From: Campylobacter_A concisus_Y
GTDB taxonomy: Bacteria > Campylobacterota > Campylobacteria > Campylobacterales > Campylobacteraceae
Assembly (NCBI RefSeq): GCF_902460415.1
Contig: NZ_CABPTY010000001.1
Span: 783,538-847,537 of the forward strand
Reading direction: 5' to 3'
DNA length: 64,000 nucleotides
Numbering within the stretch: position 1 is the stretch's first letter; the number at the start of each line of letters is the position of its first letter. Position numbers and translations under genes: made by a program. Under the pieces are notes generated by a model, which searched no databases, had not been told where the DNA came from, and saw nothing but the letters and a program-made list of their open reading frames with translations. This document shows, piece after piece, positions 25,065-33,659 of the stretch.

Positions 25065-25810
25065 TTTTCACTTCGCAAAAGGCTAAATTTAGATATCAAA
25101 AACAAAAATATCCTATCTATGAGTACGCCGCAAATTCCTATCGTAAAAATACCAACAAATATCCTATCTGCACGCGAAAGCTCCTCAGCATCAAGTATGA
25201 GATAGCCTAGCCCGCTGGAAGCTGCGATCATCTCCGCTCCCACAATCGCTCGCATAGCGTAGCCAAAACCTATTCGCATGCCTACAAAAATATCTTTTAT
25301 GGCATTTTTTAGGATGATTTTGTAAAAAATTTCAAATTTACTAAAACAAAAAATTTTACCAACCTCAATAAGCTTCACATCGCAGCTAGTTAGCCCTTTT
25401 TGGATACTTAAAAACATTGGGAAAAATGATGCTAGGATGATAATAATAATTTTTGGAGTTTCGTTTATACCAAACCAAAGCACCAAAATAGCAATAAGGC
25501 TAAGTGGCGGAACATTTCTAAAAAACTCTAGTATCCACTCATAATAAATACTAGCTTTTGGAAATAGCGCCGCCACTCCGCCAAAAATAAATGCCAAAAC
25601 AAAAGCCAAAATATAACCAACAAATATACGCTTAAAGCTAATCATCACATGCGTTATTAGCTCACCACTTAAGCTCATGTCAAACATCGTTTTAAGTGTC
25701 ATAATAGGACTTGGCAAGATATAGGGCGTGAAAATTTCTAGCTCGCAAACGACCTGCCAGAGAGCAAAGATCACTAGGATCAAAACGCTCTTTTTTAAAA
25801 TTTCTATCAC
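25061..25810 (-). CDS. SsuC-type ABC transporter permease
   Basis: 249 residues with about six membrane helices. The coupling (EAA) loop reads GKIFCFSKFEIFYKIILKNAIKDIFVGMRIGFGYAMRAIVGAEM, typical of SsuC/TauC. The N-terminal LWQVVCELEIFTPYILPSPIMTLKT is also family-like. It overlaps its neighbours on both sides by 4 bases, which indicates coupled translation with the ATPase and with the hydrogenase-like gene before it. Confidence 0.9.
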   Translation of the reverse strand: MIEILKKSVLILVIFALWQVVCELEIFTPYILPSPIMTLKTMFDMSLSGELITHVMISFKRIFVGYILAFVLAFIFGGVAALFPKASIYYEWILEFFRNVPPLSLIAILVLWFGINETPKIIIIILASFFPMFLSIQKGLTSCDVKLIEVGKIFCFSKFEIFYKIILKNAIKDIFVGMRIGFGYAMRAIVGAEMIAASSGLGYLILDAEELSRADRIFVGIFTIGICGVLIDRIFLFLISKFSLLRSEK

Positions 25811-26415
25811 AGCCCATCTCCATTGTGACAGCCGTTTTCGCAGTATAAAAGCTCGATGATCTGATAGTTTTTAAGCTCGCTAAATTTATATGAAAATGCG
25901 TTTTGTATCTTTTCTTTACTGCATAAGCTTAGTGTTTTTATGCCTAAATTTTCAAAAAATCCAGGCGGGATCGGACTTGACTCTATTTTACTTATTTGTA
26001 AATTTATATCGTTTAGCTCTTTAAAATTTTTCCATGTTAAAAATGTAGTTCGCTCTAATTTTAAAGAATTTCCAAGCTCAGCCAAGTCCTCACAAGGCGT
26101 TGTTATATAAAGCCACTCATCTTCTTTTAGATTTGAACTAAGCTCGATGGCGCTTTCTATTAAAATAGGATTTAAGTTTGAAATATTGCTTGAAAAATCT
26201 TTGAAATTTGATCTTATAAAATTTACAGCTCTTGGACATCGACTATCTAAAACCATGCCTTTAGAGCATAAATTTTTATATGAATTTTTGACATCACGAA
26301 CATGATCTTTTTCGCACTCTACTATGTTAAAGCCCTTATTTTGCAAGAGCTCTTTTAACGCAGAGAAGTCATACATATTTTTTACAACGGGATTTAGCCA
26401 AAGTAGCTTTCTCAC
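25807..26415 (-). CDS. Small protein resembling the [FeFe]-hydrogenase H-cluster domain
   Basis: 202 residues from GTG at 26415 (GGAGAACTC before it). Three short motifs line up with the three signatures of [FeFe]-hydrogenase: LDSRCPRA (Cys60) with TSCCPxW, TTPCEDLAEL (Cys108) with PCxxKxxE, and ELLYCENGCHNGDG (Cys192, Cys196) with ExMACxGGCxxGGG. The four [4Fe-4S] ligands of the H-cluster are thus kept. The proton-relay Cys (first C of CCP) and the Lys of the second motif are not. The domain is also much shorter than in hydrogenases. So it probably binds an iron-sulfur cluster without being a hydrogenase. It is first in an importer operon. The assignment rests on motif reading only. Confidence 0.5.
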   Translation of the reverse strand: MRKLLWLNPVVKNMYDFSALKELLQNKGFNIVECEKDHVRDVKNSYKNLCSKGMVLDSRCPRAVNFIRSNFKDFSSNISNLNPILIESAIELSSNLKEDEWLYITTPCEDLAELGNSLKLERTTFLTWKNFKELNDINLQISKIESSPIPPGFFENLGIKTLSLCSKEKIQNAFSYKFSELKNYQIIELLYCENGCHNGDGL

Positions 26416-26522
26416 GAGTTCTCCGTAATTTTAATAATAGAAATCAAGATTCTATCATTTAAAAATTTAAACCAAGTAAAAAGAGCCTCTTATGACTAAA
26501 ATCATAAAAAGATAGGCGGTAC

Positions 26523-26539
26523 AAAAAGCTAAACTTAGC
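26523..26539 (-). terminator. Weak hairpin after the 334-residue protein gene
   Basis: On the minus strand GCTA-AGTT-TAGC followed by TTTTTG, starting right after the stop codon. The stem is only four bases, so it is a weak candidate. Confidence 0.35.
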
Positions 26540-27544
26540 CTACACTTTTATATCTAGTTTATGTTTTTGCTCCACTTTTTCCATTAGCTTTAGTATATCA
26601 ACTCCGTTTTTCTCAAGCTGCATTAGCTCCTTAAGATAGGCAAATTTCTCATCTTTGTTGATGTCGTAAGTAGCCAGTTTCTCACTTCGTCCGATCACTG
26701 AAGCATAGACTTTGTTGCCATCAAGTTTGTCTGTATTTTGTACATTATAAAGCGAGAGCACGCCCTCTACCACCTCTTTAAAATCCGCCCCACTCTTCAT
26801 GCCAGCTTTCATAAGCGTAAGAAATCTCTGTCTGCTCTCTTCGTCAGTGAAATTTATATTTTGTAGCGTCTGGTACTCGATTGGTGGCTTATTAGTGCTT
26901 GTTAGCATAGAGATAGCCTTTTTGCCTATCGTAATGCTCTCCACACCGACTCTTTCACCAAGATACTGCCTAAGTGCATAATCAATCCACTTATCCTTAA
27001 ATTCATCTATGCTTAGGTCCTTATCAAGTATCTCAAACCCTTCCACGTGACTCTTGTGACCAAGTCCAAGAAGTGTGTTGCCATCAAGTTTTGATGTGTA
27101 CTCTTTTGCAAAGAGATCGACATCTGTTGGATAATATCCTATGATCTCTTCGTGAGCTCTGCCAAAGCCAAGTGCTTTGGTCTCGTTGATAAAATTTTTG
27201 AGATCATTTATCTCATCTTGGCTGACTTGTTTGTCGTATCCCATGAGCTTGCCCCAGATGCTTATCTTGCCATTAGCAGCTATGCCCGAGAGTGAGAAAT
27301 TGCTAGCAAATGTTAGATTCTCGCTATTTTTTTGAAATTTTATCGTATTTGTTTCATTTAAATTTATTGGCCCACCTATAGTATCGGTATGACTTTTTCG
27401 TTCATCAACTAAACTGCTAGATAAATCATTTAAAGAATTTTTGTCTATATTGGGTTTAGTATTTTTAGTATCAAGCTCTTGCGCTCTACTACTTTGCGAG
27501 CCAACATAAAAATTTGTCCCAACTCCATTTACACTACCTATCAT
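26540..27544 (-). CDS. Unknown protein under a sigma-28 (flagellar) promoter
   Basis: 334 residues, no signal peptide or membrane segment. The first 90 residues are Ser/Asn/Thr-rich and probably disordered (MIGSVNGVGTNFYVGS...), followed by a folded mainly helical part (from about 95: KISIWGKLMGYDKQVSQDEINDLKNFI). There is an EF-hand-like stretch (YDINKDEKFAYLKEL near 293). The ribosome site is AAAGGA, 7-8 bases before the ATG. The promoter matches the FliA consensus. The N-terminal composition resembles substrates of the flagellar export apparatus, such as the C. jejuni Fed/Cia proteins; this is inference. I do not recognise the family. Confidence 0.75.
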   Translation of the reverse strand: MIGSVNGVGTNFYVGSQSSRAQELDTKNTKPNIDKNSLNDLSSSLVDERKSHTDTIGGPINLNETNTIKFQKNSENLTFASNFSLSGIAANGKISIWGKLMGYDKQVSQDEINDLKNFINETKALGFGRAHEEIIGYYPTDVDLFAKEYTSKLDGNTLLGLGHKSHVEGFEILDKDLSIDEFKDKWIDYALRQYLGERVGVESITIGKKAISMLTSTNKPPIEYQTLQNINFTDEESRQRFLTLMKAGMKSGADFKEVVEGVLSLYNVQNTDKLDGNKVYASVIGRSEKLATYDINKDEKFAYLKELMQLEKNGVDILKLMEKVEQKHKLDIKV

Positions 27545-27581
27545 CTCAAATCCTTTGAAATTTATTAGATGCCTGAAACAA

Positions 27582-27608
27582 ATATCGTCTTAATAAAATA
27601 AAATTTTA
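27582..27608 (-). promoter_or_regulatory. Sigma-28 (FliA) promoter
   Basis: The minus strand reads TAAAATTT, eleven bases, then GACGATAT. The enterobacterial FliA consensus is TAAAGTTT-N11-GCCGATAA, and Campylobacter FliA sites centre on CGATWT. Both boxes and the spacing agree. The start codon of the 334-residue protein lies about 38 bases beyond the -10. Confidence 0.75.
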
Positions 27609-27797
27609 GCATAGAGTTCAAAGGTAAAAATTTAAAATATATGATTTTAGATTAAAGGATTTACAACTTTTAACTATTAAATTTATGATTTTTTGGTTAA
27701 TAAAATTTGATAAATAATTAAAGAAATTTATACTTTAGAAAGCTTTTGAAAGAAGGATTTTATTTTAAAGGTAAGAGAATTTTATATTCAAGAAATT

Positions 27798-27821
27798 AAA
27801 AAAAGAGAGCCGAAGCTCTCT
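27798..27821 (-). terminator. Intrinsic terminator of the ribosomal protein operon
   Basis: Minus strand AGAGAGC-TTCG-GCTCTCT followed by six further T. A perfect seven-base stem with a UUCG tetraloop, starting five bases after the rplQ stop codon. Confidence 0.95.
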
Positions 27822-27826
27822 AATAA

Positions 27827-28183
27827 TTATTCAGCTACTAGCTCTATATAAGCCATCTCTGCTGCGTCGCCTCTGCGAACACGAGTCTTGATGATTCTTG
27901 TATAGCCGCCATTGCGCTCTTTAAATTTTGGAGCTACTTCAGTAACTAATTTATTTGTTGTTTCTTTATCTTGTAAAGAAGCAAATACTGCTCTGTGAGC
28001 GTTAGAGTCACCTTTTCTGGCTCTTGTAATTAGCTTCTCAACATAGCTTCTAAGCTCTTTTGCTTTTGGTAAAGTCGTCTCTATCTTTTCGCTTTTGATG
28101 ATAGCTATCGCCAAATTTTTAAGCAATGCAGATCTATGAGATGACGTTCTACCAAGTTTGCGATATCCGTGTTTATGTCTCAT
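27827..28183 (-). CDS. rplQ: 50S ribosomal protein L17
   Basis: 118 residues, full length. The conserved start MRHKHGYRKLGRTSSHRSALLKNLA and the ending GGYTRIIKTRVRRGDAAEMAYIELV are diagnostic. Last gene of the operon, 11 bases after rpoA, followed at once by the terminator. Confidence 0.97.
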   Translation of the reverse strand: MRHKHGYRKLGRTSSHRSALLKNLAIAIIKSEKIETTLPKAKELRSYVEKLITRARKGDSNAHRAVFASLQDKETTNKLVTEVAPKFKERNGGYTRIIKTRVRRGDAAEMAYIELVAE

Positions 28184-28194
28184 CTATTGTCCTT

Positions 28195-29211
28195 TTATTC
28201 TTTTACACTCATTTGTGCTTTAAGCTCGGTTATTTTCTTTCTTAGTTGCTCTTTGCCATCTTTTAACACATCGGCACCAACTGGATAGCCTATCTCTTCC
28301 ATAACCGCTTTAATCTCTTCAAGAGATTTTTTACCTAAATTTTTAAGCTCTTTAAGCTCATTTTCGTCCATTAATGCAAGCTCACCGATAAATCTAATAT
28401 CAGCTTTGTCAAGGCAGTTAAAACTTCTAGCGCTTAAATTTAGATCTTCTACACTAGAAAGTAGCTTTGAAAACTCACCGCCTGCACTTGAGCTAGCAAC
28501 TGGAGTACTAACATCAATATCTAAAATTCCTTTAAATACTGACATTTGTTGATACATAGCTTCTAAACAATTTTTAAAAGCCTCTATCGGACTAACTTGA
28601 CCATCAGTTGTTATAGTAAATACGATCTTTTCATAGTCTGGATCATCCTCAACCAAGACATTTTGTATATCATAAACTGCTTTTTTAACAGGTGTAAAGA
28701 AAGCATCAAGTGCGATATAGTCGTCTTCAATCTCTTCTCTGATCTCTTCACTAGGAACATATCCGATACCTTTTTGAATGATAACTGAAAAATTTAACTC
28801 AGCATCTTCGTTTATTGTAGCAAGGTATGCGTCTGGGTTAACGATCTCGACTAGATCATTATTTAGATCAGCCCCAGTTATCTCTTTTGGTCCTTTAAAG
28901 CTATACTCTATAACTTCGCGCTCACTGGTACTTTTTAATTTAAATCTGATCTTTTTCAAATTTATAATAAAAAAAGCTACGTCTTCTAGCATACCACGCA
29001 TACTATCAAATTCATGGCTAACGCCTTTTATCTTTACACCAATAGGAGCAAAACCTACTGTGCTTGTGTAAAGAAGACGACGCAATGGGTGAGCCAAGGT
29101 AACAGCATAACCAGCCTCAAAAGGATATGCTGTAATGTTAGCAACATTTTCACTAACACTTTTAACTTCAATTTCAGTTGGCATATAAGCTGATGTAGTA
29201 ATCTTTCTCAT
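28195..29211 (-). CDS. rpoA: RNA polymerase alpha subunit
   Basis: 338 residues. The N-terminal dimerisation domain (YPFEAGYAVTLAHPLRRLLYTSTVGFAP; VEIVNPDAYLATI) is followed by an acidic linker and the C-terminal DNA/activator-binding domain at about 255-320 (LSARSFNCLDKADIRFIGELA..LKNLGKKSLEEIK). It sits between rpsD and rplQ as usual. Confidence 0.97.
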   Translation of the reverse strand: MRKITTSAYMPTEIEVKSVSENVANITAYPFEAGYAVTLAHPLRRLLYTSTVGFAPIGVKIKGVSHEFDSMRGMLEDVAFFIINLKKIRFKLKSTSEREVIEYSFKGPKEITGADLNNDLVEIVNPDAYLATINEDAELNFSVIIQKGIGYVPSEEIREEIEDDYIALDAFFTPVKKAVYDIQNVLVEDDPDYEKIVFTITTDGQVSPIEAFKNCLEAMYQQMSVFKGILDIDVSTPVASSSAGGEFSKLLSSVEDLNLSARSFNCLDKADIRFIGELALMDENELKELKNLGKKSLEEIKAVMEEIGYPVGADVLKDGKEQLRKKITELKAQMSVKE

Positions 29212-29225
29212 CTTTATACCCTCTA

Positions 29226-29852
29226 TTATTTTGAATAAAGCTCTACTATAAATCTTTCCTCAACAGGAATGATAACCTCTTCTCTTTCTGGATTTCTAGT
29301 GAAAATTCCAAATTTTTTCTCTTTTTCAACATCTACCCAAGCAACAATACCAGTTTGTGCTGTAAGATCTATCGCACGAACAATTTGTGGATTGTTTTTA
29401 GATTTTTCAACAATCTCTACTTTTGCACCTGGCTCAACTCTGTAAGATGGTATATCTACTCTTTTACCATTTACTAAAATATGTCCATGAGTTACTAGCT
29501 GACGAGCAAAACGACGAGTTGTTGCAAAGCCCATTCTATAAACAACATTATCTAATCTTTGCTCTAATAGTTGAACCAAAAGAGCACCGGTATTACCTTC
29601 GCGGCGTGCTGCTTCTTGAAATAATCTTCTAAATTGTTTCTCAGAAACACCATACATAAATTTAGCTTTTTGCTTCTCGCGAAGTTGTAAGCCATATTCG
29701 CTTATTTTTGCTCTTCTTTGTCCATGTTGTCCTGGCGCATAAGGTCTTTTTTCAAAAGCACTTTTACCAGCAAGTCTTCTTTCGCCTTTTAACGCAAGAG
29801 ACACACCAAGACGTCTTTCTAATTTTTCAACAGGTCCTGTATATCTAGCCAT
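29226..29852 (-). CDS. rpsD: 30S ribosomal protein S4
   Basis: 208 residues. The S4 RNA-binding domain is clear at about 97-150 (RLDNVVYRMGFATTRRFARQLVTHGHILVNGKRVDIPSY). The N-terminus here has no zinc-type cysteine cluster. In other bacteria S4 can repress the alpha operon; no such site was looked for beyond the short spacers. Confidence 0.97.
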   Translation of the reverse strand: MARYTGPVEKLERRLGVSLALKGERRLAGKSAFEKRPYAPGQHGQRRAKISEYGLQLREKQKAKFMYGVSEKQFRRLFQEAARREGNTGALLVQLLEQRLDNVVYRMGFATTRRFARQLVTHGHILVNGKRVDIPSYRVEPGAKVEIVEKSKNNPQIVRAIDLTAQTGIVAWVDVEKEKKFGIFTRNPEREEVIIPVEERFIVELYSK

Positions 29853-29877
29853 AATAATTTCTCCTATTTTTCTCTAA

Positions 29878-30270
29878 TTATACGCGGCGGCGTTTTGGCG
29901 GTCTACAACCATTGTGTGGTAAAGGTGTAATGTCTTTAAAGAAAGATACCTTAATTCCTTCAACAGTTCCTACACTTTTAACAGCCGTTTCACGTCCGCT
30001 ACCTGGACCTTGAACCTTAATACCAACTTCTTTTATACCATGCTCTTTTGCTTTATTTAGAGCATCTTCAACTGCCTGTTGGGCTGCATAAGGAGTTGAT
30101 TTTTTACTACCTTTAAAGCCTAAGCCACCTGCACTACTCCATGCAATAGCATTTCCCATTTCATCAGTTACAGTTACCATAGTGTTGTTAAATGTTGCAC
30201 TGATATAAACGATACCTTTGGCTATGCTTTTTCTAACTACTTTTTTCTTAACAATTTTTCTTTTCGCCAT
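29878..30270 (-). CDS. rpsK: 30S ribosomal protein S11
   Basis: 130 residues. Basic N-terminus, then GIVYISATFNNTMVTVTDEMGNAIAWSS, and the characteristic ending DITPLPHNGCRPPKRRRV. Lies 25 bases before rpsD. Confidence 0.97.
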   Translation of the reverse strand: MAKRKIVKKKVVRKSIAKGIVYISATFNNTMVTVTDEMGNAIAWSSAGGLGFKGSKKSTPYAAQQAVEDALNKAKEHGIKEVGIKVQGPGSGRETAVKSVGTVEGIKVSFFKDITPLPHNGCRPPKRRRV

Positions 30271-30292
30271 TTATTATCCTTTAACCCTTGCC

Positions 30293-30661
30293 TTACTTAG
30301 TAGCCGCACCGACAGTTTTACGTCTGCCTTTTCTGGTTCTAGCATTAGTTTTAGTCTTTTGGCCACGAACAGGAAGACCTTTTCTGTGGCGAAGACCTCT
30401 ATAACTTCCAAGATCCATAAGAGCTTTGATATCCATTGCAACTTGTTTTCTCAAATCACCCTCAACGACGTGGTGCTCTTGAATTTCTTTACGGATAGCT
30501 GCTGCTTCGTCTTCGCTAAGCTCGTAAACTCTCTTGTCGTAAGAAATTCCAGCTGCGTCAAGAATTTGACGAGATTTATAAAGACCTATACCATAAATAT
30601 AAGTCAAACCATACTCGATTCTCTTTTTGTTTGGTAAATCTACACCTGCAATACGTGCCAT
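30293..30661 (-). CDS. rpsM: 30S ribosomal protein S13
   Basis: 122 residues. Starts MARIAGVDLPNKKRIEYGLTYIYGIG and ends in the basic tail GLPVRGQKTKTNARTRKGRRK, which contacts tRNA and the 30S head. Starts 3 bases after rpmJ. Confidence 0.97.
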   Translation of the reverse strand: MARIAGVDLPNKKRIEYGLTYIYGIGLYKSRQILDAAGISYDKRVYELSEDEAAAIRKEIQEHHVVEGDLRKQVAMDIKALMDLGSYRGLRHRKGLPVRGQKTKTNARTRKGRRKTVGAATK

Positions 30662-30664
30662 GCC

Positions 30665-30778
30665 TTATCCTTGTCTTTGTTTATGTTTTGGATTTTCGCA
30701 GATAACACGAATTATGCCACTACGTTTGACAATTTTACATTTGTCACACATCTTCTTTACAGAAGGACGAACTTTCAT
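30665..30778 (-). CDS. rpmJ: 50S ribosomal protein L36
   Basis: 37 residues, read from ATG at 30778: MKVRPSVKKMCDKCKIVKR..., then GIIRVICENPKHKQRQG and stop. The zinc ligands C11, C14, C27 and H32 are all present, so this is the zinc-containing form. It precedes rpsM by 3 bases. Upstream is a 190-base structured spacer rather than the infA stop. Confidence 0.95.
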   Translation of the reverse strand: MKVRPSVKKMCDKCKIVKRSGIIRVICENPKHKQRQG

Positions 30779-30969
30779 TTTAGTCTCCTAAAAATTTATT
30801 CCACTTTTTTAGGGGCTGCATCAGGTCTAAAGAAAGAATTTAGACCAACTATTTTCAAAATAAGTGGGGAACTTTGAAAATAATTCTTCATACAGCTTTT
30901 AGCAAAGCTTGGATTTTATCCAAAACCAGCTTTAAATTTACTTAGCATATTTTTGCCAAGAGGCTAAAT
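30779..30969 (-). other. Structured spacer between infA and rpmJ
   Basis: 191 bases without an ORF inside a tightly packed operon. Perfect stems: GGTCTAAA/TTTAGACC (30824-30846), ATTTTCAAA/TTTGAAAAT (30851-30881), AGCTTT/AAAGCT (30894-30909), TTGGAT/ATCCAA (30909-30923). The last can lie inside a longer AAAGCT...AGCTTT stem. Confidence 0.75.
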
Positions 30970-31188
30970 TTACTTATACCTATAAGTGATCCTGCCTTTA
31001 TCTAGGCTATATGGCGTAAGTTCTACTTTTACGCGGTCGCCAGGCATTATCTTTATATAATGCATTCTCATTTTTCCGGCGATATGACATAAAATTATAT
31101 GTTTGTTGTCAAGCTCAACTTTAAAAGTTGCATTTGGCAGTGCTTCAACAACATTTCCATCAATCTCAATGACATCGTCTTTTGCCAC
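30970..31188 (-). CDS. infA: Translation initiation factor IF-1
   Basis: 72 residues, an S1/OB-fold protein, standard length. [28 protein letters not shown], then [35 protein letters not shown]. Its place after map in the operon is the usual one. Confidence 0.97.
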
Positions 31189-31220
31189 AAATTCTCCTTT
31201 CTCTAAATTTTTACTCTATT

Positions 31221-31979
31221 TTATACTTGGCTTAAAATTTCGGCTTTGCCATTAACTATCGCCATGCAATGCTCATAATGGCTAGTTCTCAAACCATCTT
31301 TTGAGGTTACTTTCCAGTTATCACTTCCTAAAACTGGCGTGCCGTCTTTTTGGCAGATCATTGGCTCTATACAAAAAACCATTCCCTCTTTTATCTTTGG
31401 TCCGGCTTTTGGGTTATGTCCCTCAAGATAGTTTGGAATTTCTGGCTCTTCGTGTGGCCTTTTTCCTATACCGTGACCGCAATATCCACGTAAAGGTACA
31501 TAGCCTCTATCTAGTATAAATTTCTCAAGCTCGTAGCAAATTTCTTTAAAATGCATACCAGCTCTTATGAAATCTATCGCAAAATATAGTGCATCTTTTG
31601 AGCACGCGATCAAAGCCTCGTCTTCTTTTGAAATTTTACCAACCCCAAAAGTCCTAGCTGAATCACCAAAATAACCATCTAAATTTGAGCCGATATCAAC
31701 GCTAACGATATCACCCTCTTTTAGCTTGTATTCATTTGGGATTCCGTGGATCACCACTTCATTGACGCTTATGCAAGCTGCATTTGGAAAGCCATAGAGC
31801 CCTTTAAAAGCAGGTTTTGCTCCAGCAGCCCTTATCATATCTTCACAAATTTTATCTATCTCAAGAAGTGAAATTCCAGGTTTTATGATCGTAGAAACGT
31901 GATCAAGAGTTCGAGCGACGATCTTGTTCGCCGCTCTCATTTTCTCTATCTCAGCTGGTCTTTTTAGCGTGATAGCCAT
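31221..31979 (-). CDS. map: Methionine aminopeptidase, type I
   Basis: 252 residues. It removes N-terminal methionine from new proteins. The metal ligands are in place: VDIGSNLDGYFGDSART (two Asp), YCGHGIGKRPHEEP (His), VFCIEPM (Glu), and the C-terminal MAIVNGKAEIL region before the last Glu. HGIPNE carries the substrate-side His. Starts one base after the secY stop. Confidence 0.97.
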   Translation of the reverse strand: MAITLKRPAEIEKMRAANKIVARTLDHVSTIIKPGISLLEIDKICEDMIRAAGAKPAFKGLYGFPNAACISVNEVVIHGIPNEYKLKEGDIVSVDIGSNLDGYFGDSARTFGVGKISKEDEALIACSKDALYFAIDFIRAGMHFKEICYELEKFILDRGYVPLRGYCGHGIGKRPHEEPEIPNYLEGHNPKAGPKIKEGMVFCIEPMICQKDGTPVLGSDNWKVTSKDGLRTSHYEHCMAIVNGKAEILSQV

Positions 31980-31980
31980 T

Positions 31981-33243
31981 TTATAGACCTACTGCGCTTA
32001 GAGTTTGGTATTTATTTGTATAAGACTGAGCTTCTATACGTCTCATAGTATCAAGTGCTACTGAAACAACGATAAGTACTGACGTGCCACCAAAATAAAA
32101 TGGAACACCCATAGTCTTTACAAGTACCCAAGGCAGTGTTGAAATGATACCCAAGTATAAAGCACCGCCCAAAGTTAGCCTGCCAGCTACTTCATTTAAA
32201 TAGCTAGCTGTACTCTCACCTGGTCTAACGCCTGGGATAAATCCGCCTTGTTTCTTTAAATTTTCACTTATATCTTTTGTATTAAACACAATAGATGCGT
32301 AGAAAAACGCAAAGAAGATAATAAATAAAAATGTTAAAAAGTTAAACATATAGCCATTTGGACTTAAAAAGTCATTGATAGCTTGGATGATCGGATTTGT
32401 ACTAGCTTGTAAAATCGTACTTGGAAACATCAAAATCGCACTAGCAAATATCGGTGGAATAACGCCGCTTAAATTTATTTTGATCGGTATATAGTTCATT
32501 ATACGTTTGTTTTGATTTTCCATTATAACTTTTCTTGAGTAAGAAATAGGGATACGCCTTTCACCCATCTCAACAAATATGATAGCACCGATGGTGGCTA
32601 AGATAATCACCAAAATAGCGATGACTGTTAGGAAATTCATCTCAGAGGTGTTTACTAAATTTACAGTTCCACCGATCGCACTAGGTATGCCAGAGACGAT
32701 GCCTGCAAAGATGATAAGACTTATACCATTGCCTATACCACGTTGTGTTATTTGCTCGCCTATCCACATAAGTAGCATAGTTCCAGTTAGCATAGACACA
32801 GCAGAGATCGCGATAAATAAATTTATATCAATCATGATAGCTTGTTCGCCACCACGTCCGCTTAAGCTTTGAAGTCCGATGGAAACACCGATTGATTGTA
32901 CAAGAGTGATAACGATAGTTGCATAACGTATGATTTGCATATACTTTTGCATACCGTCACGTTCTTTTTTCATCTGACCTAATTTTGGAAATGTTGCTGC
33001 TAAAAGCTCCATAATGATCGAAGCTGTAATATAAGGCATGATACCCAAAGAGATAATACTTAAACGCTCAGCAGCTTTACCACTAAACATATTAAATAGA
33101 CCCAAGGCATTGCTGTTGTTTGAATTAAAAAATTCTTTAATTACGTCGACATTAACACCAGGAACTGGCACATAAGCCAGTATCCTGTATGCGAACAAAA
33201 ATGCCAACGTGATTAAAATCTTGTTGGTCAGTGTTTTATCCAT
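31981..33243 (-). CDS. secY: Protein translocase subunit SecY
   Basis: 420 residues with ten membrane helices. Conserved features: RILAYVPVPGVN at the start, the plug-adjacent SIISLGIMPYITASIIMELL, the cytoplasmic loop ERRIPISYSRKV, and PGVRPGESTASYLNEVAGRLT. It forms the Sec channel with SecE and SecG; secG is also in this window. It overlaps the rplO stop by one base. Confidence 0.98.
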   Translation of the reverse strand: MDKTLTNKILITLAFLFAYRILAYVPVPGVNVDVIKEFFNSNNSNALGLFNMFSGKAAERLSIISLGIMPYITASIIMELLAATFPKLGQMKKERDGMQKYMQIIRYATIVITLVQSIGVSIGLQSLSGRGGEQAIMIDINLFIAISAVSMLTGTMLLMWIGEQITQRGIGNGISLIIFAGIVSGIPSAIGGTVNLVNTSEMNFLTVIAILVIILATIGAIIFVEMGERRIPISYSRKVIMENQNKRIMNYIPIKINLSGVIPPIFASAILMFPSTILQASTNPIIQAINDFLSPNGYMFNFLTFLFIIFFAFFYASIVFNTKDISENLKKQGGFIPGVRPGESTASYLNEVAGRLTLGGALYLGIISTLPWVLVKTMGVPFYFGGTSVLIVVSVALDTMRRIEAQSYTNKYQTLSAVGL

Positions 33244-33644
33244 TATTTTGTTCCGCTAACGCTAACGTTCTCGTCTTTGATCTTAGAAGCAAGAGCTTTT
33301 GCGCTTGCACCGATTAGTTTTATCTTAGTAACGCTCTTTGAAATTTTATGAACGCTAGCTATTGTTGCTATTGAAATTTCAGCAAGCTCTTTTATAGCTA
33401 CAATTTTCTCAACATTAATAACATAAGGTTTTTCAAATTTAGAAGTAAAACCTACTTTTGGAAGACGTCTTTGAAGTGGTTGCTGTCCGCCCTCAAAACC
33501 TCTTTTCTCATTGTAGCCTTTTCTTGCTCTTTGACCTTTGTTACCTTTGCCAGCAGTTTTGCCATTGCCGCTACCTTGACCACGACCTATTCTTTTGGTT
33601 GCATGAGTTGAACCTGCAGCAGGTGTTAATTTTTCTAATGCCAT
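33243..33644 (-). CDS. rplO: 50S ribosomal protein L15
   Basis: 133 residues. Gly/Lys-rich N-terminus (RIGRGQGSGNGKTAGKGNKGQRARKGYNEKRGFEGGQQPLQRRLPK) is diagnostic. It lies 15 bases after rpsE; the rpmD (L30) gene found there in many bacteria is absent, as usual in Campylobacterota. Confidence 0.97.
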   Translation of the reverse strand: MALEKLTPAAGSTHATKRIGRGQGSGNGKTAGKGNKGQRARKGYNEKRGFEGGQQPLQRRLPKVGFTSKFEKPYVINVEKIVAIKELAEISIATIASVHKISKSVTKIKLIGASAKALASKIKDENVSVSGTK

Positions 33645-33659
33645 CTTAACTCCTTTCTC

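Noticed and set aside
30824..30923. CRISPR-like or tandem repeat array in the infA-rpmJ spacer
   Set aside because: The repeats are inverted, different from each other, and there are no regular spacers; it is a set of hairpins.
33645..33659. Missing rpmD (L30) between rpsE and rplO
   Set aside because: Absence of L30 is normal in Campylobacterota, so it is not a novelty.
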